A stretch of 64,000 nt of DNA from Citrus sinensis. Taxonomy: Eukaryota; Streptophyta; Magnoliopsida; Sapindales; Rutaceae. Each line of letters opens with the position of its first letter. Position 1 is the stretch's first letter. This document shows, one piece after another, positions 29,531 through 40,618 of the stretch. The stretch covers positions 36,605,001 to 36,669,000 of the forward strand of contig NC_068560.1 of NCBI RefSeq assembly GCF_022201045.2. Direction: 5' to 3'. The notes beneath the pieces were generated by a model. It saw nothing but the letters and a program-made list of their open reading frames with translations. It searched no databases and was not told the DNA's origin. The position numbers were made by a program, and so were the translations under genes.

Positions 29531-30327
29531 TGCATACTGCAAACATAATCATTAATATTTGGTATTTAATTAATGTTTACCTAATTGTTTATAATTTATT
29601 TCTATTTTTATGTTTCTTTTCTATAACTAAATATCTTGAGGACTATAATATATATTTTATATAAGAAAACAATCAAGTTTTATGCATCTGTCAGCTTTGA
29701 CTGCATTTTAATCCAACTGCAGGCTAAAAAAACATTGACATTTAATCGAAACAGCACTGACATGCAATCTCATTTGCTTGCTTATATTTCCATCAAATTA
29801 TAATCCTGAGTGTGGATCAACATAACTGATCAAATAATCATTCATCTTCTCATGGATGTTGTAACAATAAAAAATAATCCAAGTTCGATGTTGTTGATAT
29901 GGCGGATGGTGTAGCTGGGATTTAGATTTGAAGTCCAGATCTTATTATGTAAATCTGGGTGCTGGTTCTTCAATTTTATTGATATAAGCATACAATTACT
30001 GTTGTTTTGTTATTGAGAAGCTGTTGCTGGGTTTATTCTTTTTGTACTGAATTGGTGGGGTTGGCTTGTATATTTAGTATTTGAGCCCTTGGTTCTATCA
30101 AGTGTAGTAGCTGTGCCAGCGCTCTGGACAATCTTTGTGCAGCGAAGAGTGCTGTAAAGAATCGTGGCATTTTTTTCTGTATAAATATGATCCTTGGTTA
30201 CTGCTGAGATGGAGATAAGAAGTTTTGTACAGGCTGGCATAGAAGTGCTGACAGGGGGCTTTGTACGCGAGAGGGAGACTTGCTCAAACTTGAAGAAGAA
30301 ATCAAACGCTGTTAACTATGCAACCGA

Positions 30328-30448
30328 TATGTTTGTTAAGAGGTGACGAATCTGAACAGGGTAGAAGTTTTTTTTTTTTGTTTTTTCAGAGGATATGTTT
30401 GTCAAGAGGTGACGAATCTGAATAGGGTAGAAGTTTTTTTTTTCAGAG
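30328..30448. repeat. Tandem duplication that copies a splice-acceptor-like tract
   Basis: A unit of about 60 bp starting ATATGTTTGTYAAGAGGTGA and ending in a long T-run plus TTCAGAG occurs twice (30328-30391, 30393-30448). Each copy therefore carries its own polypyrimidine tract and CAG. Confidence 0.8.
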
Positions 30449-31085
30449 ATTAGTTTATATTATGTATTTTAATGTGCAGGGATTGGATCATTATTATCTC
30501 TGTGGTGTTGATGGTGTTGGATTTTGCTGTATCATCTTTGCGGTGGAGATATTTGCAGTTTGGCTGGAGAACAGTTCTATGTGTGTCTGGTATACGATGT
30601 GGATCAGCTTGGTTGCACGGCAGCACTGTGCTTCAGTTGAGTTTCAAACCTGTTGTAATCCATTTATCAGCTTGGATTTGAAAAATAAGCGGCTGGGATA
30701 AATGTTTCTATGAAGTTAAGATGAGTTGGGCTTCTTTTCTGTTGGCTCCTTCGATATTGTTTTACTATTTAATTTATTTATTTTTTCCTGCTAGTAGTAA
30801 TGAAGTCCTCGTGCAGCTGCTAGTTTGGAAGAGCAGTTTTATTATTGTGTAAATGTTTTTCTCAGAATATTGTCTTGCCACTCTTCTGATAATTTTTTCA
30901 ATTGCAGTGGTGCAACTGATGTGCTGTTTATGGTGTTGTGATCATTGAACTGGTAAAGCTTGGATTTTCATATGCTTGGTAGTTTGATCTGGCTGGAGAT
31001 GATACTCAGTGTGTGAATATTGAAAAGTTTCTGAAAAAATGCTAGGAGATGGTAATTGACAGTTTTCGATATTTTTTTATATTCA

Positions 31086-31911
31086 TTGCAAAGAAATTGT
31101 GTTTATTTATTGTAAGTTACAATTTTGTTATTTTGAATTTCCTCTCTTTTAACTTTTTTTTGGCTATCCTATTACTATTTATTTTTAGTTTGCGGTTATA
31201 GATAGCTTAAGAGATTGAGGTTTGGCAATTATAGTTTAAAATAAAAAATTGTGTGAAAATTTTATTATATTTTTATTAGTTTTATTAAAGTAATTTTTTA
31301 AAAATTATGTATATTATATTCTGTTAATTTGTTTTATAATTATAATTTTTTACTCTAATTATATTTTAAAAGTTACAGTATTTTAATTTCAAAGTAGGAT
31401 TATAATCTGTATTTTGGTGCTACGGATAATTATTTACGTTGTCTTTAGTCGAAACTACAGTTTTGAATTAGTCGAAGACCTTTTTTGGTTCGTTGGATGG
31501 TTTGGTTCTTCACTCTTTAAAAATAGTATGCGGACCAACAATGGAGGAAAGCTAATTTGTCAATTGTAACTATTTAGAAATCGATGCATACTCGTTGCTA
31601 TATCGTTTTGCTTTCTTGATGTGGTTTTAAAAAAAAAGGTTTATTAATGAGTTCCCTATGCACCCGGGGAAATGACATTGTATTGAATTAAAGGTTTTCG
31701 GGTTTGTGTAAATATGTTTGAATTGTTTTCATTAGAAACCATAAAATTTAATGTAAAATGGACAAAACTAAAAAAAGAAATAAAGAAAAAATTGTAAGTA
31801 AATGTAGCCCTATTTTTTCTAGCTTTTGGTTCTTTTGAGAGTCCATTCTTTTGTGCCGATTTCTGTTCTCACCGAAGTCTTGGTAGTCTTGGCAAAATTT
31901 CGTTGTTGGAT
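31086..31911. other. AT-rich intergenic DNA
   Basis: A degenerate hairpin-forming stretch at about 31200-31405 (AGATTGAGGTTTGGCAATTA at the left, a loosely mirrored TTTCAAAGTAGGATTATAAT at the right) resembles the MITE at 35666-35912. No gene is seen. Confidence 0.35.
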
Positions 31912-31991
31912 GGGTCCATAAGCTCTAAACGGCAAGAGCACCCAAACTTGCGAGTTTTGGGAGGTTGGTGGTTCGAATCCACCTGGGTCCT
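31912..31991 (+). pseudogene. tRNA-like sequence with an enlarged anticodon loop
   Basis: The 5' GGGTCCA and 3' TGGGTCC pair as a 7-bp acceptor stem (two G-U pairs) with discriminator T. A GCTC/GAGC D stem and a perfect GGTGG-TTCGAAT-CCACC T arm with strong B box are present. The anticodon stem CCCAA/TTGGG encloses 11 bases (ACTTGCGAGTT) instead of 7, and total length is 80, about four more than normal. I could not assign an anticodon with confidence; TGC is one possibility. It could be a tRNA pseudogene or a divergent or organelle-derived tRNA copy. Confidence 0.5.
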
Positions 31992-33485
31992 TTGATTGTT
32001 GACGCTGACTCGTCTCTTTGTTCAAAAGTTGTTGCAGTAGTTTTACACATCTAATTTAATTAATTGGATCTCTCGATTCAATGAAATTATTTTTCCAAAA
32101 TGACGCTGATAGTATGAATGGAAGCGTTTGGTAAAATACAGGCAGGTAGATTTTAATAGGTTATGACAAAGGTCTTGTCTTGTTAAATTATATTATCTGT
32201 TATTAATTATTTTAAAATTAGTTTTAATAGGCTATGACTGAGGATTTGGTTCATGGGTCAGAGCGTAGAATTTACAAATTTGAACGGGCCACAATAAAAA
32301 GTCCACAAAATTGAGGATGTCGAAATACAAAATTTTCAAAGAAATTTATTATGGGTTATATGAGTTGTAAAATGAAAAATACGTGTGAAAAATATTGGGC
32401 GGGGACATTCACACAAACAATACATTTAACTACAGTTTAATAGCAAACAATTATAATGATGATATCATGCTCAAAATTTTAATATATCATAAAATTTAAG
32501 GACAAAACTATATTTTAACCCCAAATATTAATCTACCAATTTTTTAACCCACTACAAAATCATTTTTTCACTTATTAAAATTAGATAAAAACAAAAATGT
32601 TTTCAATGTAATTTATTTTTATTAATTAAAAGCTAGACTTGATATTTTATAAGTCAACTAAGATAAATGTAGTAAATATAAGGTTTTTTAAAGGGCAGAG
32701 GGTATTTAAATCTACCTAATTCCTCTATGAAAATTTATATTTCACCTTACAAATCCGTCCAAATACCTAATATAAACTTAATTACTTAACAAAATTATTA
32801 TTAAAGCATTATTTGAGTTAAGAACTCATTAAAGGGTTGTAGAACTTTTAATTAAATTTTTTATTCTAAATAGAATAGATATTTGTTTATTGTTTTATTC
32901 AAATAAAAATAAATTTATCAATAAGTGAGTTTTTAAATATTTGAATGAGTTTAAATAGTTTCACTCTTTATAAAAATATAATAATGAAGTGATTACGTCC
33001 AACACTTTTTACATACATCTTTTAATTTACAATTTTAGAAGTGAAATGGCATTTCAATAATAACTTAGGCCATTATGGTGCTTTTGACCTTTTATACAAA
33101 CTGCAAATCTCTCGTTATATGGATTTTAATTAGTTTGTGTTAACTAAATGAAGCATATGACACCAAGGAAAGATAAAACCAAAAATAAATAAATTTCTAC
33201 AGTAATTGAAAGCTTTGTGCTTACGCCGTACACTAACGCTGATTGGAAGATATTCTGTGTTCCAGTTTTCACCCAACAATTTTATGCTTCCCTTTTTAAC
33301 GGAATCTGATGCTCCTTTCTACTTTATTATTATTATTATTAGGCTATTGTTATTTTGAAGTTGATCTAAGACTAAGATAAGACATAAATTACAACCACAT
33401 ATATAAAATGATAAATAATAAAAAATTATTATAAATTTAATTATATAGTTATGAAAGAGTATCCTTACCTTTCCAACATAGGCGG

Positions 33486-33525
<40 letters not shown>

Positions 33526-33644
33526 GTTCTATTTCTCTGTGCCTTTTCTTTAGAGGAATAATGCTTTAGAAATGCGGTCTATTCTTTGAATTGCTTTCAA
33601 TTTTAATCACTTGAAATATTAAATATATACCATATATTCTATGC
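31992..33644. other. AT-rich intergenic DNA
   Basis: No gene recognised. A (TTA)13 microsatellite occupies 33487-33525. Confidence 0.5.
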
Positions 33645-33650
33645 GTTGAC

Positions 33651-34938
33651 TTGGGCGCTACCTTCCACCCATTGGAAGGTACCCCTTCTTTTCTCTTGTT
33701 GCCCTTGGATAAAAAAGTAGTAAAATCCAACATGTTATAAAAGGACACGTAATGAATGAAGATAACTGGTGTAGCCCGTAAAAAAAAAAAAATCTCTAAA
33801 ATGACACCAAGCATCACCAACACAAGCTGCAACTAGAGATGGCAAAACTCCGGGCCGAGTTCGGGTATTGTAATGACCGGACCCTGCCCGGATGCAATCG
33901 GTCTAGGTCCGGGTTCGGGTCGGGTTTTAATCTGGGTACCCGAATTTTATATATTATGTGTATATATTTTTTATTTTTTTGGTAATTTTATAAGTTTTAA
34001 ATTTATTTCAATAAAATTTGACATGAAAATATAAACTTTAAGTGTTTAAAACTTTATATATGTATATTAAATGAGTCAAATAAATATAAATATTTAAAAT
34101 AATATATATTTTATAATATATATTTTATAATATTTTTTTAATAAAATTCGGGTTCCGAGTTTATCAAGTGATGCCCAAGATCGACCTGGCTTCATACCCG
34201 GCCCGGGTAATACCCAGCCCACAACACCCGGGTACGGTCCGGGTCCAGACCGGACGGGTATTTTTACCACCTCTAGCTGCAACTCCACCGTCGCCAGCAA
34301 GGACAACAAAACAATCTAACAACTAAAATATAGACAAAAAAAAAGTAATATAATAATTAGAAAAGACAAAAAAAGAAAAGTCTGCCAGAGAAGGAAAACA
34401 TCCCTCCTCGGTTGGATCTTATTTACATTCTGGCTCTGTCGCAATACTCTATGTGTGTGCGATGGCAGGTGGTAAGGCTTCCTTGTAGGAGGCAGCGGCC
34501 AACGTTTGTTGGTGACGGTGGTTAGGTGTTGTGGATAATTGGTAGACAGCGGCGACGGAGTTTAAGCCTAATGAACTGACAATGGTGGTTAGATTTTATG
34601 AATGTTTGTAACGGTGGCTAGGGTTTGTGAGGAGTGGTGGTTGTGATGGCGGTCATGGTGGTTGTTAGAGCTTGTGGATGGCAGCCAAGGATTGGGACGA
34701 TGCTCATGATATTAAAGGGTGTTATGGGTGGCGGTGGCGGCTGATGAAAGGGAACTTTTTTTTTTAAATTTTTGTATACAATTGTCTCTTGCACAGTCCA
34801 CGAAACGGTTGCCAATTGAAATTCAATTTCGTGCTTCCAAACAAGAGCCATTGGATCAACTTCTCAAATATCCAATGGCCACAACACTATAGGACAAATA
34901 TAAGTTGTGCCTTCCAACGGGTGGAAGGCAGCTGGGCC
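33651..34938. mobile_element. Candidate non-autonomous DNA transposon containing the second hAT MITE
   Basis: The left end GGGCGCTACCTTCCACCC and the right end, read on the minus strand, GGCCCAGCTGCCTTCCACCC are similar, and each continues into a small hairpin (CCTTCC...GGAAGG). The 6-mer GTTGAC lies immediately outside both ends (33645-33650 and 34939-34944). The interior holds the hAT MITE (33834-34275) and a GGTGG-rich stretch (34470-34745), with no transposase. The short target repeat makes the assignment tentative. Confidence 0.4.
33834..34275. mobile_element. hAT-type MITE, copy 2
   Basis: It starts TAGAGATGGCAAAA and ends CCACCTCTA. A perfect 8-bp target duplication GCTGCAAC flanks it (33826-33833 and 34276-34283). 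It aligns end to end, same orientation, with copy 1 at 4680-5115: GC-rich CCGGGT-type tracts at both ends and an A/T core. One terminal repeat has decayed (ACCACCTCTA against GCCATCTCTA). No coding capacity. Confidence 0.9.
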
Positions 34939-34945
34939 GTTGACA

Positions 34946-37900
34946 TGAACATTGTACACAAAAAAAAAAAAAAATCATTAACAACTATAAAAGAAAATCA
35001 TTTACAACTATATGTAATAAAAAAATTAAAAAATATACATATACTTAAAAATAAAGAGGCACTATCAAAGTCTTAATTAGTGAGAGTCATTCGTTAGCAT
35101 TGACATGAATATTAAGAATTTTTTAAAATAAAAATATCATCATGTGTCTTGATCAATCTCCTTAATGGGCATAATTTTTATTTTTATTTTTTATGAAACT
35201 ATTGCTTATAATATTTATAATCATACAATTATTGAGACATTTAAACCTCCACAGTGCATCTGGAGGGATTCATACCACTTATTTCACACTTGTGAGGGAG
35301 TGACTCTAGTCACTTAGGCAAAATCAATTGGTTCACAATTTTTAGATATTAAACACAACATTTCGTAGTCACAGGCCAATCATAAAATATAATATAAGGA
35401 ATATGAATTTCTCATTATCTGCATTCTTGACCTTTTGAAAATTGTGATTTATCCATTTTTATCGGAATTCATATAAAAGTAACAAGCACATTAACCACTC
35501 TTTTATGAATATTAATTAATGTTATACTTATCAAACATGTTTTTATATTTATAACTTGATATTGTTATATGATTTCTTATCTTATTATCACACTCTTACA
35601 TATGGATTTTTCATAAAAATTTGCATGTCATCTTTGTAATTATAGTATTACTCACATTACATATGATGCGTTTGGAATTGAGGTTAGACAGCTGTAACTT
35701 TTAGTGTTTGGTAAACACTAGCTACCGTAACTTGGAAGCTATATTGATATGATTTTTCACTTGTATAATAAAAAATATATTGTATTTTTAATAAACTTAT
35801 CAAAATTATTATTTAAATATATATTAACTACATATTACTAATTTTTATTTTATAATTATAATTTTTTTTCTATAACAATTGTAACTTACAGCATTTCAAT
35901 CCTAAACAGAACTATAATAAATTACTTATTGATAACATTTGTAACTCTCGTAACCCTATAAAAAGCTAACTCTTAATGGTATATTTTAAAAACTTCCTGT
36001 AGCGCTGTAACTAGCGCATAAATTTGTAACAACCATACAATCGCGAAATATAATAAACAGCAATTTATGAAGAAAATTAAAAATATTTTAACATCCATAA
36101 TCTCCAACAAGAACTAATAATGCCCTTTGAATTGTGATGGCCTTGATGCTCATGGTCCTGCGACATGACTCTTAGCATCAATTATATTGATGACTTTTGT
36201 CTGAACATAAATAATAAATTAATTAGCAGTCATTTATAGACTACCACTGTTGATGGCCCTTAATTCTTGGTCATTGGAAAAGCAAGCCATAACAAAAAAA
36301 AAAAGACTTCAATGAAGCATGCACAATTTGACTAAATCTCAGCGTGCCACATGCTGCTGAATTTGTCCAACTTCTTGCTTCTTTAAGCCAATTGGGTCCC
36401 TGCCACGACCGACCTCCCGATTAAGATTTTTGAAAGCAATACCATCTAATCACTTTCTTGCGTGTAGTAGGTGACAGGTAGTGGGACAGGTGAACTTTCT
36501 TTTTCGAATTCTTTAGTTTTATTTGATTTGTTTCCTTATTTTTTCAGTTTAATTTAAGTCTAGTAATATATTCAAAATAAAAAATCTACTAATACTTATA
36601 ATAATTTTATTATGACATAAGTTAAATTTTTTTATCTTTAATAATATTTACATAATTGCGACGTGTGGAAGAATAAATCTATCTCTACCGAATCATCGGG
36701 GGAGAGTAGGGTCCATGAATATTTTTGTGCTGTGGGCCCCAACTCGGGCCCAATTGGGTGAGTGCATAGTGCGTTATCACCCAACACCAAATTAACCAGC
36801 CGTTTAGTTTTCAAAACTTTCCAATCACAGACAAATCACAAATTAACAATAAGAAACCGGAGCCGTTGAAGCCGAACACTCTACCTTGGCATTATCGAAG
36901 GATTTAAAACGACGGCGAATCGAATATGCCAACACATATGTTCTAGAACGCACGCAGGTGCATGATACTGAAGTGAAAGAATAAATTAAATTTATTTATT
37001 TGACGTTTTTGGGCAGCATCGAATGAGGGCGAGTTACGGGAGGAAAGGGGGGGATCAAATCGAATCGTACAAGTTTTAATTACGGATAAATAAATATTTG
37101 CCAGCGACACATGGCGAAGCTTATGTTTACATTAGCTGTATGTTACGGCTAAAAAATTTTAATCCTTAGAAAACATATTAATCATTAAAAACATCAATAA
37201 GTTTTTAAATTTCAAGTTAAACCCCAAGCTGCAGCCGAGCAATAGCGCTGCTAGAACTTCACTTTTTTTTTTGAAGTTTTCTATTTATATTTATAGTAAA
37301 TTTAGTACTAAATTACTCAATATTTTTTCTATTTTATTTAATTGAATCTCTAACTTGTTTAATTTTATATCTATTGAGTTTTTATTTATTATATTAATGA
37401 TCTCTTACTTAATATATCATGATCTTTAATATTGAAGTCTTTTATTTATTGTTACCTTTATGAAATTCTTTACTTAGTTAATCTCTTAAATTTTTACTTT
37501 ATTTTATATTTTCTTCATTAAAATTATTAATTTCTAATATTTTATTTATATTTTTTATATCATTTATAAATAAATTTAGATTTCTTAATTTATTTAATAA
37601 ATTTAGATTTCTTAATTTATTTAATAAATTTAGTGACATTCAATTTAATTGATTAATTCAACATCAACGCCAGCCATGTGATCCAAGATTAAGCTCATGC
37701 TATTAGGATAGTGAAGCTATTAGGATCCCATTTTACTCGTATTAAATAAAATAATAAAATAAAACAAAACAAAACAAATAGCTGTAGCCACTGTAGTTAG
37801 CTACGCTGCCACTTCGACACAAATATCTATCAGAGTAATTTCTTTTTCTTTTTCCTTTTACTTCCACTCATTTTTTTTCCTTTTTAGTAAATTTTGTATT

Positions 37901-38956
37901 CGTTTCGTCAACTCCATCTTCCTCAAAATCAGATTCATAGACAAAGCATTACCACGGTGTTTCTATCTCCTTCTCCAGGTACAGTACTCGTAAACCTCCT
38001 CCTCCTGATTTATTATTTTGATTTTATCTTCGATATCATTTGTTCTGATCTTTTTTTTTAAAAAAAATTTATTATTATGTATCTACTTTTTCGTCGATGG
38101 TGACTTGGTATAATGATTTTGATTTCCTTTTATTAATAATAAGGTTGTTGGGGATCGAGGGAGAGAACTATTTGTTGATTGCATGTCTTAATCCGGTTGC
38201 TTTTGCTTTTTGTTCTGTAGTAAAACTGAGAGAAATTGCACAGTACGTGGCCGTTGTGAAATATTAAAGGCATTTTGATTAGTCTAAATTATTAGTCAGC
38301 GTAGCCAAATACATATATATATATTGGAACACTCAAAATACTGATTATGCAACCACAAGGAGCAAATTAATTCAGATTGTAGCTGGTTGAGTGTACAGTT
38401 GTAATCATGTGGCTGAATCTGTTAATTTCTTGTTTGATGGGCTATTTTTTTCAAAAAATGAAGATTAAAGAGTTGTTATGGGGGGTGGTTGAATCATGTT
38501 GCTTCTGTGGATCTAACAATCATGTTGCCTTTTCTGGATCTAACACACGAATTTCATGATTCTTCTTTTTAAATTGGCTTCTTTTATTTTTCCTAACTGA
38601 ACTCTTTGGAGATTGACCACATGGTTTCGCCTAAGACTCCTTCCCTTTAGCGGTTGTTGTTGAAAGACAATCATGTTAAAGATCTGGTTTCTGTATTTAA
38701 CTAAGCCATAATCAACCCAGGAGATCCACTCAAGCATATGGTCCTGTATTCTGGTAGTTGCAACCTGTATCCATGCTATAATATTTGAAATTGGTTGGTT
38801 GCTGTACCTGTGTTTTTCCTCATCTTGACCTACATGATTGTTTATTCTCAAAACTAGCCATCTTGCTGTTGAATCAGTTGAGAATAAATTATTCACATGT
38901 TCTTTGTAATTAATGTTATAGGTTGACTCGATTGCTAAATTGTGGGATCAGTTGCC
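34946..38956. other. AT-rich intergenic DNA, then leader of the Sec14-like gene
   Basis: No gene is recognised to about 37850. It contains a MITE (35666-35912) and a 27-bp AT-rich tandem duplication near 37573-37626. From about 37850 the sequence looks like a promoter and leader: a first exon probably ends at the donor CCAG/GTACAG near 37979, and an acceptor TTATAG near 38921 starts the exon that carries the ATG at 38957. Confidence 0.45.
35666..35912. mobile_element. Inverted-repeat MITE
   Basis: The left end TGCGTTTGGAATTGAGGT followed by CAGCTGTAACTT is mirrored at the right end, which read on the minus strand gives TGTTTAGGATTGAAATGCTG and TAAGTTAC. The A/T-rich interior has no open frame. 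Target duplications were not resolved. A weaker relative may lie at 31200-31405. Confidence 0.5.
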
Positions 38957-40618
38957 ATGTTTCGCAAGAAGAATAACACTCAGGAGAGTGAGGAGCACCA
39001 TCATGAGTCAAAGGTGATTAATAAGTTCATTTGGCTGCAGTCAGTAATTCACAATAATCATATGCGTGGATTCTATCTTCCTTGGTGTTCCCTTGACGCT
39101 CCACTTAACCAAACAATGGTTTACACCCGTAATATTTGGGGTCAGGGTTTGCAGATCTTTCTTCTCAGAAAAGATATAGAAACCATGTACCTTGAGTTCA
39201 GTCATCAGTTGTATTAATGAAGTTTATAGACACCATGTACGTTGAGTTCAGTCATCAGTTGTATTAATGAAGTTTAGCATGTCATATAGTCCATCAAAGT
39301 AGATTAGTTCTTCTCAGTTTTATTGTTTGACAGCAAAATAGAGGTAAATGTATTGATCTTTTAGAAATAACTCTTTTTCTGTGAAAATAAACTGGAAGCA
39401 GGTCAAGGAGCTTAAGGCTGCGATCGGACCACTTTATGGACGTAGTTTGCAGTATTGCTCTGATGCATGCTTGAAGAGATATCTGGAGGCTCGAAACTGG
39501 AATGTGGACAAAGCAAAGAAAATGTTGGAAGAGACACTCAAATGGAGGTCAACCTACAGGCCGGAGGAAATCCGTTGGGTTAGTTGGTTTCAGTTGTTGT
39601 GTGTTGTGACATTTATACAGGCCATAAATAATAAGTCTGGACTTGGCAATATAATTAATTGCTTCTTTGAGTTCGATTAGTTCAACTTTCACTGATCATG
39701 CTAAGGATTTCATTGCCAGAATGAAATTGCAGTTGAAGGTGAGACCGGAAAGTTATTTAGAGCTGGTTTTCATGACCGACATGGCAGGACTGTTCTCATA
39801 TTGAGACCCGGAATGCAGGTAGTTTATTTAGATGATTTTCAAGTGCTGCATTTTCTGAGATTTTGTTATTTTTAAAACCTGTTGTCATTTCAAATGTTGC
39901 AGAACACTGCATCAATAGACAATCAGATGAGACACCTAGTCTATCTCATAGAGAATGCTATCCTAAACCTTCCAGAGGGTCAGGAACAAATGGCATGGTT
40001 AATAGACTTCACTGGGTGGTCATTGAGCACCAGCGTCCCTATCAGGTCTGCTCGAGAAACTATCAATATATTACAAAATCACTACCCTGAAAGGCTGGCC
40101 ATAGCATTTCTCTACAATCCCCCACGGATTTTTGAAGCATTTTGGAAGGTTTTGGTTCTGCTCCCTGAGAATGCATTCTGGTTCTTATATCATGCTTGTA
40201 ATTACTAGAATTCGTACTAATGATTAATTCTTAGATCTCTCTCTTAATTCTTCCACTTTTGGTATTATTTCTTTAGTTTTCAAAGAGTTAGACCTTTTAA
40301 TAAAATAACATGTGCTGCCTCTCTGCTGCATCTCAGGTTGTCAAGTATTTCTTGGATGCCAAAACATTCCAAAAGGTGAAATTTGTATATCCAAAGAATA
40401 AAGACAGCGTGGAAGTCATGAGTTCATATTTTGATGAGGAAAATCTTCCGACTGAGTTTGGAGGAAAGGCCACATTGCATTATGACCATGAAGAGTTTTC
40501 CAAATTAATGATTCAAGATGATTCAAAATCAGCAACATTGTGGGGATTTGATGACAAACTCCAACGCGTTGGTAATGGGCATTCTGGAGCTGAAGTGGCT
40601 CCAGAGCCAGCCAGTTGA
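38957..40618 (+). CDS. Sec14-like CRAL-TRIO domain protein
   Basis: It is a small Sec14-type lipid-binding or transfer protein, probably cytosolic. Exons 38957-39013, 39402-39578, 39720-39818, 39903-40148 and 40337-40618 close in phase to 286 residues. An N-terminal CRAL-TRIO helix region (about 20-78) contains LKRYLEARNWNVDKAKKML. The lipid-binding domain follows with GRTVLILRPGMQ, the core WLIDFTGWS, the helix HYPERLAIAFLYNPPRIFEAFWK and the final DEENLPTEFGG. There is no GOLD or nodulin-like extension and no signal peptide. The start follows a non-coding leader exon, and the short basic first coding exon (MFRKKN) is typical of the group. From memory the Arabidopsis counterparts are At1g75170 and At1g22180. 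Ligand and partner cannot be told from sequence. Confidence 0.93.

Larger units (their letters stand above)
28081..31085 (+). ncRNA. Possible multi-exon non-coding transcript
   Basis: The start looks like a plant leader: a pyrimidine-rich CTCTTTCAGCTGTTTGCTTTC stretch followed by G+C richer, exon-like sequence to about 28315 (CATGTATG/GTATAT). A good acceptor before 28476 (TTTAG/GTGCTGACTC) and a donor near 28629 (GATGATA/GTAAGA) bound a second exon-like block. Further acceptor-like sites occur near 30390 and 30908. Only short open frames exist (a 28-codon ORF from ATG at 28203; 63 codons at 28488), and none is recognised. I did not find snoRNA boxes or a known miRNA precursor. The region could instead be a decayed protein gene. 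Confidence 0.25.

Noticed and set aside
30462-30701. Hydrophobic frames of 69-79 codons
   Set aside because: They overlap in two frames, are cut by likely splice sites, and have no family resemblance.
30980-31035. C/D-box snoRNA candidate (ATGATACTC ... CTGA)
   Set aside because: The C box is imperfect, the spacing is too short and there is no closing stem.
34618-34851. Pro-rich minus-strand frame of 77 codons
   Set aside because: It arises from the GGTGG-rich interior of the transposon candidate at 33651-34938.
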